A program made the position numbers and the translations under genes. From Pseudomonas sp. EpS/L25 (GTDB lineage Bacteria; Pseudomonadota; Gammaproteobacteria; Pseudomonadales; Pseudomonadaceae), in NCBI RefSeq assembly GCF_001512295.1, contig NZ_LNUP01000011.1, forward strand, positions 366,369 through 430,368: DNA of 64,000 nt, written 5' to 3'. Below the pieces are notes generated by a model. The model was not told where the DNA came from. It made no database searches and saw nothing but the letters and a program-made list of their open reading frames with translations. Shown piece by piece: positions 54,433 through 64,000 of the stretch; position 1 is the first letter of the stretch, and every line of letters begins with the position of its first letter.

Positions 54433-55791
54433 TCAATGGCCCACCCAGTTGCGCGCGCCTTTCGGAATCACCTCCGATTCATCGAGCTTGGTGGCGAACA
54501 TGCTGACGGCTTCCACGGCGTCGCTGGCGCCGTCGCGGATCTGCACGATCACCGCCCCGGCCTGGTCGGCCAGTTCCACGCCCTTGGCTACCCGCTCCTG
54601 GGTGCTTTCCATGCTGGCGACGGCTTCCTGGGTTTCGCCGAGGATCTTGCCGATCATGTCGGCGATTTCCGCCGTGGCGCTGCTGGTTCGCCCCGCCAAC
54701 TGGCGAACCTCGTCGGCCACCACGGCGAAGCCGCGGCCCTGGTCGCCCGCCCGGGCGGCCTCGATGGCGGCGTTGAGCGCCAGCAGGTTGGTCTGGTCGG
54801 CGATGCCGCGGATGGTGTTGACGATGGCGGTGATCTGTTCGGAACGCTCGCCGAGCTGGCCGATCACCCGGGCCGAGGCACTGACGTTCTGGGCGATCTC
54901 GCGCATCTCGCTGGTGGCGGCCTGGATGATCTGGGTGCCGTGCTCGGCGACTTTCTCGGTTTCGGCGGAGATGTGATAGGCCCGCGAGGCACTGCGCCCG
55001 TCGCTCTCGTGCTTCTCGACCCGCTCGCTGATGTCGCTGGCGTACTTGACCACCTTGCACAGGCGTCCGGTCGCGTCGTACACCGGGTTGTAGCTCGCCT
55101 CCAGCCAGACCACCCGGCCATGCTTGCCCAGGCGCTTGAACTGGCCGCGGAAGAACTCGCCGGCATTCAGGCGCCGCCAGAAGTCGGCGTATTCGCTGCT
55201 GTTGACCAGGCTGGGCTCGCAGAACAGCCGATGGTGCTGCCCCTGGATCTCGCCAAGGCTGTAGCCGAGGGTGGCGAGGAAGTTGTCGTTGGCGGTGAGG
55301 ATGCGGCCGTCGAGGGCGAACTCGATGCAGGCGAGGGCGCGGTCCAGCGCCTTGAGCTTGCTCTGGGCTTCATGGTCGCGCTCGACCTGGCGGGTGACGT
55401 CCAGGGCGTATTTCACCACCTTGGCCGGGCGACCGCTGGCATCGAGCACCGGGGTATAGCTGGCCTCCAGCCAGAGCGTCCGCCCCTGGGCGTCGAGCCG
55501 CTGGAAGGTGCCGGAGACGAAATCGCCGCGCCCCAGGCGTGCCCAGAGGTCGCCGTAGTCGCGACTCTGCACCAGCGCGGGCGGACAGAGACGGCGGTGA
55601 TGCTGGCCGATCAGGGTCGCGGCGCTATAGCCGGTCAGGCGCAAGAAGGTGTCGTTGGCGCTCAGGATCACACCGCCCAGATCGAATTCGATGACCGCCA
55701 TGGAGCGTTCCATCGCCTGGATCAGGCCACGGCTCGCGGCAAGTTCCTCTTGCAACTGGGCAATAGTCTTTTTGTAGTGTGCGTTGAACAT
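54433..55791 (-). CDS. Soluble PAS-PAS methyl-accepting chemotaxis transducer (BdlA/Aer2-like layout)
   Basis: The protein has 452 residues from [20 protein letters not shown]; longer in-frame starts exist (up to 55839 or 55899). There is no membrane segment. Two similar PAS domains follow one another (about 25-140, [20 protein letters not shown] and VVKYALDV; and about 145-262, [20 protein letters not shown] and VVKYASDI), then a MCP signalling domain whose hairpin tip is [20 protein letters not shown]. The layout matches BdlA-type biofilm-dispersion transducers. It would signal to a CheA kinase; the sensed cue is unknown. The two PAS repeats are closely related to each other, suggesting internal duplication. 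Confidence 0.88.
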   Translation of the reverse strand: MFNAHYKKTIAQLQEELAASRGLIQAMERSMAVIEFDLGGVILSANDTFLRLTGYSAATLIGQHHRRLCPPALVQSRDYGDLWARLGRGDFVSGTFQRLDAQGRTLWLEASYTPVLDASGRPAKVVKYALDVTRQVERDHEAQSKLKALDRALACIEFALDGRILTANDNFLATLGYSLGEIQGQHHRLFCEPSLVNSSEYADFWRRLNAGEFFRGQFKRLGKHGRVVWLEASYNPVYDATGRLCKVVKYASDISERVEKHESDGRSASRAYHISAETEKVAEHGTQIIQAATSEMREIAQNVSASARVIGQLGERSEQITAIVNTIRGIADQTNLLALNAAIEAARAGDQGRGFAVVADEVRQLAGRTSSATAEIADMIGKILGETQEAVASMESTQERVAKGVELADQAGAVIVQIRDGASDAVEAVSMFATKLDESEVIPKGARNWVGH

Positions 55792-56006
55792 GGGACGCCT
55801 CGGCGTTCGCGGGGTGTAACCGCCCTTATCGACCTCCATTTGAAAGACTTTATCGGCGCTGAAGAGCGGTAGAAACGGAGCGCCCAGCGGCTGTCGCAAA
55901 CGCGCCGGCCCGGGGCGTAAACAGGCATCTTGGGGGAAGTTCCCAGGCCTACCATCGCGGCCAAGGGGGTGGTTTTCACCGCCAACAAAATTTTAGGAGC
56001 GCCGCG

Positions 56007-57260
<1,254 letters not shown>

Positions 57261-57290
57261 CCGCTCCGATCCTGGCGCAACCCCATCCAA

Positions 57291-57316
57291 CCCCTTGCCC
57301 GGTCGCGGGAAAGGGG
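57291..57316. repeat. Hairpin between glyA and soxB
   Basis: CCCCTTGCCCG (57291-57301) pairs with CGGGAAAGGGG (57306-57316), with one mismatch. It resembles the dispersed CCCTCTCCC/GGGAGAGGG palindromes at 12402-12425 and near 63670. It lies between glyA and soxB, where it could attenuate or stabilise the transcript. Confidence 0.5.
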
Positions 57317-57338
57317 AGTCGTCTGCAGGAGTCTCCAG

Positions 57339-58589
57339 ATGCAACGCTATTCCGGCTTCGGCCTCTTCAAGCACTCCCTGAGCCACCACGAGAACTGGCA
57401 GCGCATGTGGCGCACTCCGACGCCCAAGCCGGTGTACGACGTGGTCATCGTCGGCGGTGGCGGTCATGGCCTGGCCACGGCCTACTACCTCGCCAAGCAG
57501 TTCGGCGTGAAGAACGTCGCGGTGATCGAGAAGGGCTGGCTGGGTGGCGGCAACACCGCCCGTAACACCACCATCGTCCGCTCCAATTATCTGTGGGACG
57601 AGTCGGCGCACCTCTACGAACATGCCATGAAGCTGTGGGAAGGCCTGTCCCAGGACCTCAACTACAACGTCATGTTCTCCCAGCGTGGCGTCTACAACCT
57701 CTGCCACACCCTGCAGGACATGCGCGATTCCGAGCGCCGGGTCAGCGCCAACCGCCTGAACGGCGTGGACGGCGAACTGCTCGACACCCGCCAGGTGGCC
57801 GAGGAGATCCCCTACCTGGATTGCAGCAAGAACACCCGCTACCCGATCTTCGGTGCCACCGTGCAGCGCCGCGGTGGCGTGGCCCGACACGACGCCGTGG
57901 CCTGGGGCTTCGCCCGCGCCGCCGACGCCCTGGGCGTCGACCTGATCCAGCAGACCGAGGTCACCGGCTTCCGCAAGCAGGACGGCAAGGTGATCGGCGT
58001 GGAAACCAACCGCGGCTTCATCGGCGCCCGGCGCGTCGGCGTGGTCACCGCCGGTAACTCCGGGCACATGGCCAAGCTCGCGGGCTTCCGCCTGCCGCTG
58101 GAATCCCACCCGCTGCAGGCGCTGGTGTCCGAGCCGATCAAGCCCATCATCGACAGCGTCATCATGTCCAACGCGGTGCACGGCTACATCAGCCAGTCCG
58201 ACAAGGGCGACCTGGTGATCGGTGCCGGCATCGACAGCTGGGTCGGCTACGGCCAGCGCGGCTCCTATCCGGTGATCGAGCACACCCTGCAGGCCATCGT
58301 CGAGATGTTCCCGATCCTTTCGCGGGTGCGCATGAACCGTCAGTGGGGCGGCATCGTCGATACCTCGCCCGATGCCTGCCCGATCATTTCCAAGACCCCG
58401 GTGGAAAACCTGTTCTTCAACTGCGGCTGGGGTACCGGCGGCTTCAAGGCCACGCCCGGCTCGGGCAACGTCTTCGCGGCCTCGCTCGCCTCCGGTGAGA
58501 TGCACCCGCTGGCCAAGCCTTTCTCCATCGACCGTTTCCACACCGGCGCGCTGATCGACGAACACGGCGCAGCGGCCGTCGCGCACTAA
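57339..58589 (+). CDS. soxB: Sarcosine oxidase, beta subunit
   Basis: The 416-residue FAD/FMN subunit oxidises sarcosine. It has the N-terminal [20 protein letters not shown] lead typical of heterotetrameric SoxB, the FAD fold [40 protein letters not shown], and the C-terminal [16 protein letters not shown]. Preceded by GCAGGAG. The first gene of soxBDAG; 11 bases separate it from soxD. Confidence 0.96.
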   Translation: MQRYSGFGLFKHSLSHHENWQRMWRTPTPKPVYDVVIVGGGGHGLATAYYLAKQFGVKNVAVIEKGWLGGGNTARNTTIVRSNYLWDESAHLYEHAMKLWEGLSQDLNYNVMFSQRGVYNLCHTLQDMRDSERRVSANRLNGVDGELLDTRQVAEEIPYLDCSKNTRYPIFGATVQRRGGVARHDAVAWGFARAADALGVDLIQQTEVTGFRKQDGKVIGVETNRGFIGARRVGVVTAGNSGHMAKLAGFRLPLESHPLQALVSEPIKPIIDSVIMSNAVHGYISQSDKGDLVIGAGIDSWVGYGQRGSYPVIEHTLQAIVEMFPILSRVRMNRQWGGIVDTSPDACPIISKTPVENLFFNCGWGTGGFKATPGSGNVFAASLASGEMHPLAKPFSIDRFHTGALIDEHGAAAVAH

Positions 58590-58600
58590 GGAGCACGAGC

Positions 58601-58900
58601 ATGTTGTACATCCATTGCCCCCACTGCGGGGAATTGCGCTCCGAAGAAGAATTCCACGCCGCTGGCGAGGCGCATATCCCGCGTCCCCTCGACCCCGAAG
58701 CCTGCAGCGACGCCGAGTGGGGCGACTACATGTTCTTCCGTGACAACCCGCGCGGTCTGCGTCACGAGCTGTGGGTCCACGCGTCGGGTTGCCGCCAGTA
58801 CTTCAACGCGACCCGCAACACCGAGACCTACGAAATTCTCGAAACCTATCCGATCGGCGAGCAACCCCGCTTCACCGCCGAGCGAGGAGAGCGCACATGA
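58601..58900 (+). CDS. soxD: Sarcosine oxidase, delta subunit
   Basis: The 99-residue zinc-binding subunit has Cys6 and Cys9 in IHCPHCG, and His60 and Cys64 in VHASGCRQYFNATRNT, the zinc ligands in heterotetrameric enzymes. GDYMFFRDNPRGLRHELWVH is the conserved middle. The stop overlaps the soxA start (ATGA). Confidence 0.95.
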   Translation: MLYIHCPHCGELRSEEEFHAAGEAHIPRPLDPEACSDAEWGDYMFFRDNPRGLRHELWVHASGCRQYFNATRNTETYEILETYPIGEQPRFTAERGERT

Positions 58901-61900
58901 GCCAGGTCCATCGACTCACCCAGGGCGGTCGCCTGGACCGCAGCCAGGCCATCACCTTCACCTTCAACGGCCAGACCTACCAGGGCTTCAAGGGTGACAC
59001 CCTGGCCTCGGCGCTGCTGGCCAACGGCGTGGACGTGGTCGGCCGCAGCTTCAAGTACTCCCGGCCGCGTGGCATCGTCGCCGCCGGTGCCGAAGAGCCC
59101 AATGCCATCATGCAGATCGGCGCCACCGAGGCCACCCAGGTGCCCAACGTGCGGGCCACCCAGCAGGCGCTGTACCAGGGCCTGGTCTCCGCCAGCACCA
59201 ACGGCTGGCCGAGCGTCAACAACGACCTCATGGGTATTCTCGGCAAGGTCGGCGGCAAGATGATGCCGCCCGGGTTCTATTACAAGACCTTCATGTATCC
59301 GCAGAACCTGTGGATGACCTACGAGAAGTACATCCGCAAGGCGGCCGGCCTCGGCCGTGCGCCGACCCAGGTCGATCCGGACACCTACGACAACTTCAAC
59401 CAGCACTGCGATGTCCTGGTGGTGGGCGGTGGCGCTGCCGGTCTGGCCGCGGCCCTGGCCGCCGGTCGCAGCGGCGCCCGGGTGATCCTGGCCGATGAGC
59501 AGGAAGAATTCGGTGGCAGCCTGCTGGACAGCCGCGAGCGTCTCGATGGCGCCCCGGCGGCCGACTGGGTGGCCAAGGCCGTGGCCGAGCTGCAGGGCCT
59601 GGACAACGTGGTCTTGCTGCCGCGTGCCACGGTCAACGGCTACCACGACCACAACTTCCTGACCATCCACGAGCGGCTCACCGATCACCTCGGCGATCGC
59701 GCGCCCCATGGCCAGGTACGTCAGCGCCTGCACCGCGTCCGGGCCACCCGCGTGGTGCTGGCCACCGGTGCCCACGAGCGGCCGCTGGTGTACGCCAACA
59801 ACGATCTGCCGGGCAACATGGTGGCCGGCGCCGTCTCCACCTACATCCGCCGTTACGCCGTGGCGCCGGGCCAGCGCCTGGTGCTGTCCACCAACAACGA
59901 CTACGCCTACCGCGTGGCCCTGGACTGGCTCGAAGCCGGTCGCCAGGTAGTGGCCGTGGCCGATGCGCGGCCCAATCCGCGCGGCGCCTGGGTCGAGGAA
60001 GTACGCAAGCGTGGCGTGCGGGTCATGGGCGGTACCGCCGTGAGCGAAGCCCGTGGCAACACCCGGGTGACCGGCGCCAAGATCGCCACCATCGACCTGA
60101 CCGCCTTCCGCACCCTGGGTGGCGGCGAGTGGCTGGACTGCGACCTGATCGCCACCTCCGGCGGCTACAGCCCGGTGGTCCACCTGGCCTCGCACCTGGG
60201 CGGTCGCCCGCAGTGGCGCGATGACATCCAGGCCTTCGTGCCCGGCCCGGCGCCGCAGAAGCGCGTCTGCGCCGGCGGCGTGAACGGCGTCTTCGCCCTG
60301 GGCGATGTGCTGGCCGATGGTTTCGAAGCCGGTGCGACCGCCGCGGCCGAAGCCGGTGCCAAGGTGGTCAGCGGCGAGCTGCCCCAGGCCGAATTCCGCC
60401 AGGAAGAGCCGAGCCTCGCGCTGTTCCAGGTGCCCCACGACAAGCCGTCGTCGCGGGCCCCCAAGCAGTTCGTCGACCTCCAGAACGACGTGACCGCCGC
60501 CGGCATCGAGCTGGCCTGCCGCGAGGGCTTCGAGTCCATCGAGCACGTCAAGCGCTACACCGCCATGGGCTTCGGCACCGACCAGGGCAAGCTGGGCAAC
60601 ATCAACGGCCTGGCCATCGCTGCCCGGGTGCAGAGCAAGGCCATCCCGGAAGTCGGCACCACCATGTTCCGCCCGAACTACACCCCGGTGACCTTCGGCG
60701 CCATCGCCGGACGCCACTGCGGTGCCCTGTTCGAGCCCAAGCGCTACACCGCGCTGCACGCCTGGCACCTCAAGCAGGGCGCCCTGTTCGAAGACGTCGG
60801 CCAGTGGAAGCGCCCCTGGTATTTCCCCAAGGCGGGCGAGGACCTGCACGCTGCGGTCAACCGCGAGTGCCTGGCCGTACGCCGTAGCGTCGGCCTGCTG
60901 GATGCTTCCACCCTTGGCAAGATCGACATCCAGGGCAAGGATGCGCGGGAATTCCTCAACCGCGTCTATACCAATGCCTGGACCAAGCTGGACATCGGCA
61001 AGGCCCGCTACGGCCTGATGTGCAAGGAAGACGGCATGGTCTTCGACGACGGCGTCACCGCCTGTCTCGCCGACAACCACTTCCTGATGACCACCACCAC
61101 CGGTGGCGCCGCGCGCGTCTTCGAATGGCTGGAGCTGTATCACCAGACCGAATGGCCGGAGCTGGAGGTGTACTTCACCTCGGTCACCGACCACTGGGCG
61201 ACCCTGACCCTGTCCGGTCCCAACAGCCGCAAGCTGTTGGCCAAGCTGACCGACATCGACCTGGACAACGCCGCCTTCCCCTTCATGGCCTGGAAGGAAG
61301 GCCAGGTGGGAGGCGTGCCGGCGCGGGTGTTCCGTATCTCCTTCACCGGCGAGCTTTCCTACGAGATCAACGTGCCGGCCAACTACGCCATGGGCGTACT
61401 GGAGCAGGTGGTCGCCGCGGGCAAGGAATTCGACCTCACCCCCTACGGCACCGAGACCATGCACGTGCTGCGGGCGGAGAAGGGCTTCATCATCATCGGT
61501 CAGGACACCGATGGTTCGGTCACGCCCCAGGACCTGGGCATGGGTTGGGCGGTGAGCCTGAACAAGAGTTTCTCCTTCATCGGCAAGCGCGGCATGCATC
61601 GCCAGGACTGCGTGCGCGAGAACCGCAAGCAACTGGTCGGCCTCAAGCCCCTGGATGCCCGCGACGTGCTGCCGGAAGGCGCGCAACTGGTGTTCGAGCG
61701 CAATCAGCCGATCCCCATGGACATGGTGGGCCACGTGACCTCCAGCTACTACAGCGCGACCCTGGGTTATGGCTTCGCCATGGCGATGGTCAAGGGTGGT
61801 CTGGGCCGCATCGGGCAGACCGTCTACGCCCCGCTGGCCGATGGCCGCTACATCGCTGCCGAGATCGTCTCGCCGGTGTTCTACGACCCCAAGGGTGAGC

Positions 61901-61917
61901 GGCAGAACGTCGCCTAA
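58897..61917 (+). CDS. soxA: Sarcosine oxidase, alpha subunit
   Basis: This 1006-residue subunit starts at the ATG overlapping the soxD stop. The N-terminal ferredoxin-like part (FNGQTYQGFKGDTLASALLA, FKYSRPRGIVAAGAEEPNA) precedes a NAD-binding flavoprotein domain ([20 protein letters not shown]), and the C-terminal about 400 residues are a GcvT-like folate domain (SVGLLDASTLGKIDIQGKDA, LMTTTTGGAARVFEWLELYH) that takes the formaldehyde unit to methylene-THF. Length and order are normal for heterotetrameric SoxA. Confidence 0.96.
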   Translation: MSQVHRLTQGGRLDRSQAITFTFNGQTYQGFKGDTLASALLANGVDVVGRSFKYSRPRGIVAAGAEEPNAIMQIGATEATQVPNVRATQQALYQGLVSASTNGWPSVNNDLMGILGKVGGKMMPPGFYYKTFMYPQNLWMTYEKYIRKAAGLGRAPTQVDPDTYDNFNQHCDVLVVGGGAAGLAAALAAGRSGARVILADEQEEFGGSLLDSRERLDGAPAADWVAKAVAELQGLDNVVLLPRATVNGYHDHNFLTIHERLTDHLGDRAPHGQVRQRLHRVRATRVVLATGAHERPLVYANNDLPGNMVAGAVSTYIRRYAVAPGQRLVLSTNNDYAYRVALDWLEAGRQVVAVADARPNPRGAWVEEVRKRGVRVMGGTAVSEARGNTRVTGAKIATIDLTAFRTLGGGEWLDCDLIATSGGYSPVVHLASHLGGRPQWRDDIQAFVPGPAPQKRVCAGGVNGVFALGDVLADGFEAGATAAAEAGAKVVSGELPQAEFRQEEPSLALFQVPHDKPSSRAPKQFVDLQNDVTAAGIELACREGFESIEHVKRYTAMGFGTDQGKLGNINGLAIAARVQSKAIPEVGTTMFRPNYTPVTFGAIAGRHCGALFEPKRYTALHAWHLKQGALFEDVGQWKRPWYFPKAGEDLHAAVNRECLAVRRSVGLLDASTLGKIDIQGKDAREFLNRVYTNAWTKLDIGKARYGLMCKEDGMVFDDGVTACLADNHFLMTTTTGGAARVFEWLELYHQTEWPELEVYFTSVTDHWATLTLSGPNSRKLLAKLTDIDLDNAAFPFMAWKEGQVGGVPARVFRISFTGELSYEINVPANYAMGVLEQVVAAGKEFDLTPYGTETMHVLRAEKGFIIIGQDTDGSVTPQDLGMGWAVSLNKSFSFIGKRGMHRQDCVRENRKQLVGLKPLDARDVLPEGAQLVFERNQPIPMDMVGHVTSSYYSATLGYGFAMAMVKGGLGRIGQTVYAPLADGRYIAAEIVSPVFYDPKGERQNVA

Positions 61918-61932
61918 CGAGGATAGCGCCCC

Positions 61933-62562
61933 ATGAACGACATCAATGTGTACGACCAATACTCCGCCACGGCGCGCGCCGAGTCCCCGCTGTTCCACGC
62001 CGAGCTGAACAAGCTCGGCGGCCGGGGCCCGGCCACCGCCGGGGTGACCCTGCGCGAGCGGGCCCTGCTGGGCCACCTGGTGATCCGTGGCGACGCCCAT
62101 GACGAAGGCTTCACCGGCGCTGTGCAGAGCGTGGTCGGCCTGGAAGTGCCCGGCCCGCTGGCCCTGACCCAGAAGGGTGAGAGCTCGCTGCAGTGGCTCG
62201 GCCCGGACGAGTGGCTGCTGGTAGTGCCCGGTGGCAGCGAATTCGCCACCGAGCAGGCCCTGCGCCAGGCCCTGGGCGAGCGCCACGTGGCCATCGTCAA
62301 CGTCGGCGGTGGCCAGACCCTGGTCGAGCTGAAGGGCCCCAAGGTGCGTGAGGTGCTGATGAAGTCCACCTCCTACGATGTCCACCCGCGCAACTTCCCG
62401 GTGGGCAAGGCGGTGGGTACGGTGTTCGCCAAGTCGCAGCTGGTGATTCGCCACGTAACCGAAGATACCTGGGAGCTGGTGGTGCGCCGCAGCTTCGCCG
62501 ACTACGTCTGGCTGTGGCTGCAGGACGCGAGCGCCGAGTACGGACTGCGCATCGAGGCCTGA
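61933..62562 (+). CDS. soxG: Sarcosine oxidase, gamma subunit
   Basis: The 209-residue subunit resembles a GcvT half domain: LQWLGPDEWLLVVPGGSEFA and FAKSQLVIRHVTEDTWELVV with SFADYVWLWLQDA at the end. It completes the heterotetramer with SoxB, SoxD and SoxA. It lies 15 bases after soxA and is followed by a strong terminator. Confidence 0.95.
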   Translation: MNDINVYDQYSATARAESPLFHAELNKLGGRGPATAGVTLRERALLGHLVIRGDAHDEGFTGAVQSVVGLEVPGPLALTQKGESSLQWLGPDEWLLVVPGGSEFATEQALRQALGERHVAIVNVGGGQTLVELKGPKVREVLMKSTSYDVHPRNFPVGKAVGTVFAKSQLVIRHVTEDTWELVVRRSFADYVWLWLQDASAEYGLRIEA

Positions 62563-62592
62563 TCGGTCGCTGCCTCCAGTCGCGCTCCAGCG

Positions 62593-62625
62593 AACCCGAC
62601 CTGCGTGAGGCGCAGGTCGGGTTTT
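62593..62625 (+). terminator. Intrinsic terminator after soxG
   Basis: AACCCGACCTGCG (62593-62605) and its exact complement at 62611-62623 form a 13-bp stem with a five-base loop, ending in TTTT. It ends the soxBDAG unit about 30 bases after soxG and before purU. Confidence 0.9.
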
Positions 62626-62662
62626 GTGGTTTTGGCTTCATCTTCATGCAAAGGAATTCACC

Positions 62663-63520
62663 ATGAGCCGCACGCCCGATACCTGGATTCTCACCGCCCA
62701 GAGCCCGAGTCGCCTCGGCACCGTGGACGTGGTCACCCGCTACCTGTTCGAGCAGGGCTGCTACGTCACCCAGCACCACAGTTTCGATGACCGTGAAGCC
62801 CAGCGTTTCTTCATCCGCGTGGAATTCCAGGTGCCGGCGGACTTCAACGAAGGCCTGTTCCGGGTCGGGCTGGACCTGCGCTTCACGCCCTTCGACATGA
62901 CATTCGAACCGGTACCGCCCGGCTATCGCGCCAAGGTCGCCATCCTGGTCTCCAAGGCCGATCACTGCCTCAACGACCTGCTCTATCGCCAGCGCATCGG
63001 CCAGCTGCCCATGGACGTGGTGGCGGTCATTTCCAACCACCCGGACCTGGAGCCCCTGGCGGCCTGGCACGGTATTCCCTACCACCATTTCCCCCTCGAT
63101 CCCCAGGACAAGCCGGCCCAGGAAGCCAGGGTCTGGCAGGTGTTGCAGGAGACCGGTGCGGAGCTGGTGATCCTCGCGCGCTACATGCAGGTGCTGTCGC
63201 CCGAGCTGTGCCGCCGCCTGGATGGCTGGGCGATCAACATCCACCATTCGCTGCTGCCTGGCTTCAAGGGCGCGCGGCCCTATCACCAGGCCTATGCCAA
63301 GGGCGTCAAGCTGGTGGGCGCCACCGCGCACTACATCAACAACGACCTGGACGAAGGCCCCATCATCGCCCAGGGCGTCGAGCCGGTGGACCACGCCCAC
63401 TATGCCGAGGACCTGGTCGCCAAGGGCCGCGACATCGAGTGCCTGACCCTGGCCCGGGCCGTGGGCTTCCACCTGGATCGTCGGGTCTTCCTCAATGGCG
63501 GAAGGACGGTGGTGCTCTAA
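62663..63520 (+). CDS. purU: Formyltetrahydrofolate deformylase
   Basis: PurU hydrolyses 10-formyl-THF to formate and THF, balancing the one-carbon pool filled by sarcosine oxidase. The 285-residue protein has an N-terminal ACT domain (about 8-85: ILTAQSPSRLGTVDVVTRYL) and a formyltransferase-type catalytic domain with INIHHSLLPGFKGARPYHQA and VGATAHYINNDLDEGPIIAQ, including the catalytic Asn/His/Asp set. I chose the ATG at 62663, behind AAGGAATTC. It is adjacent to soxBDAG but separated by a terminator, so it probably has its own promoter within the 100-base gap or is reached by read-through. Confidence 0.96.
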   Translation: MSRTPDTWILTAQSPSRLGTVDVVTRYLFEQGCYVTQHHSFDDREAQRFFIRVEFQVPADFNEGLFRVGLDLRFTPFDMTFEPVPPGYRAKVAILVSKADHCLNDLLYRQRIGQLPMDVVAVISNHPDLEPLAAWHGIPYHHFPLDPQDKPAQEARVWQVLQETGAELVILARYMQVLSPELCRRLDGWAINIHHSLLPGFKGARPYHQAYAKGVKLVGATAHYINNDLDEGPIIAQGVEPVDHAHYAEDLVAKGRDIECLTLARAVGFHLDRRVFLNGGRTVVL

Positions 63521-64000
63521 GCATCCGTTCACGATCTGCTGCGCGTCGGCCAAGCGGCGTTGCACATGCCTTGGATCGCCACGGCGGTCCCCCACTCGGT
63601 AGGTGTCGCCGTAACCGTAGCGTGGAAAACGGCGCAGCCTTTTCCACTGGGGCCCTGCGGCACGCCCTCACCCCAACCTTCTTCCAAGGGGAGAGGGTGC
63701 GAGCCGAGCAGGCATTCATCTCCAGCAGCACCGGCAAGATCATGATCGATCATCGTGCCGCCACCTTGGAGCAACTGTCCTTGCGCGACCATGGCGGGCC
63801 GTCGCGGTGGCCGCTCCTACGGGTACGAGGCTCGCCTGTAGGAGCAACTGTCTTGATCACGTATCGCAGCCATGGCCGCTTGTGTCTTGGCTTGCCGTTA
63901 GGATGGAGGTGAGAGCAGCAGGGGGCAGGCTGTAGGGCCGCAGTGTTTCGAGCACGTGTAGGAGCCGGTCCCGCCCCCTGCTGACCTCTGACGTCCCAGC
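63521..64000. repeat. Non-coding end region with short palindromic repeats
   Basis: I see no convincing gene in the last 480 bases. GTGGAAAA (63622-63629), the loop CGGCGCAGCC and TTTTCCAC (63640-63647) form a hairpin related to that at 15528-15553. Around 63660-63700 lies an inverted copy of the CCCTCACCCC...GGGAGAGGG dispersed repeat. GCTCCTAC (63813-63820) and GTAGGAGC (63838-63845), with CATGGCCGC nearby, belong to the same REP-type family as 12248-12326, and another TAGGAGC is at about 63959. The region may contain the promoter of a gene beyond the window. Confidence 0.65.

Noticed and set aside
55900..56006. Possible glycine riboswitch ahead of glyA
   Set aside because: The leader is short and lacks the conserved GGAGAG-type cores and tandem aptamer pattern; nothing supports it.

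Overview
The window reads as a chromosomal segment of a high-GC Pseudomonas. The evidence is protein-level resemblance plus the neighbourhoods radC / coaBC-dut-algC-argB / pyrE / crc, purEK, aspA with a divergent LysR gene, and glyA-soxBDAG-purU, which are Pseudomonas-type housekeeping blocks. The species cannot be fixed from this sequence alone. Genes are densely packed on both strands; I saw no rRNA, tRNA, CRISPR array or intact insertion sequence.

Layout. (1) 1-4284, minus: a truncated membrane protein, a polyamine-binding protein, an acetylpolyamine-type deacetylase, a cupin and an AraC regulator; polyamine uptake and deacetylation is the likely theme. (2) 4378-6871: aspA with a divergent LysR regulator. 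(3) 6978-12195: a six-gene hydroxyproline catabolic operon in which every junction is a stop/start overlap: epimerase, three-subunit D-hydroxyproline dehydrogenase, a PAS-AraC regulator and the deaminase. (4) 12196-16766: a repeat-bearing spacer, a long palindromic leader, purEK, a small stress membrane protein, a DUF3299 protein, a glutaredoxin-like protein and a uracil-DNA-glycosylase-like gene.

(5) 16888-45155, minus: a complete type VI secretion cluster of the H2 type with its own sigma-54 activator and Ser/Thr kinase/phosphatase pair: tssA-B-C-E-F-G-H, sfa, small lipoprotein, fha, tssJ-K-L-M, pppA, ppkA, vgrG. Two effector/immunity pairs follow vgrG. Both effectors join a degenerate M23-like N-terminal part to different lysozyme-type C-terminal domains. 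A diverged 3' fragment of the glycosylase gene lies between the pairs, and the distal effector is frameshifted. This looks like successive cassette capture behind vgrG. No hcp or PAAR gene is present.

(6) 45492-53864: radC, coaBC-dut-algC, argB, a DUF4124 protein, a MITE-like element with long terminal inverted repeats, pyrE and crc. (7) 53919-63520: a universal stress protein, a soluble PAS-PAS chemotaxis transducer, glyA, sarcosine oxidase soxBDAG and purU. The last block forms a one-carbon unit: sarcosine oxidase makes glycine and methylene-tetrahydrofolate, GlyA interconverts glycine and serine, and PurU releases formate from formyl-tetrahydrofolate. The final 480 bases are non-coding and rich in short palindromic repeats.
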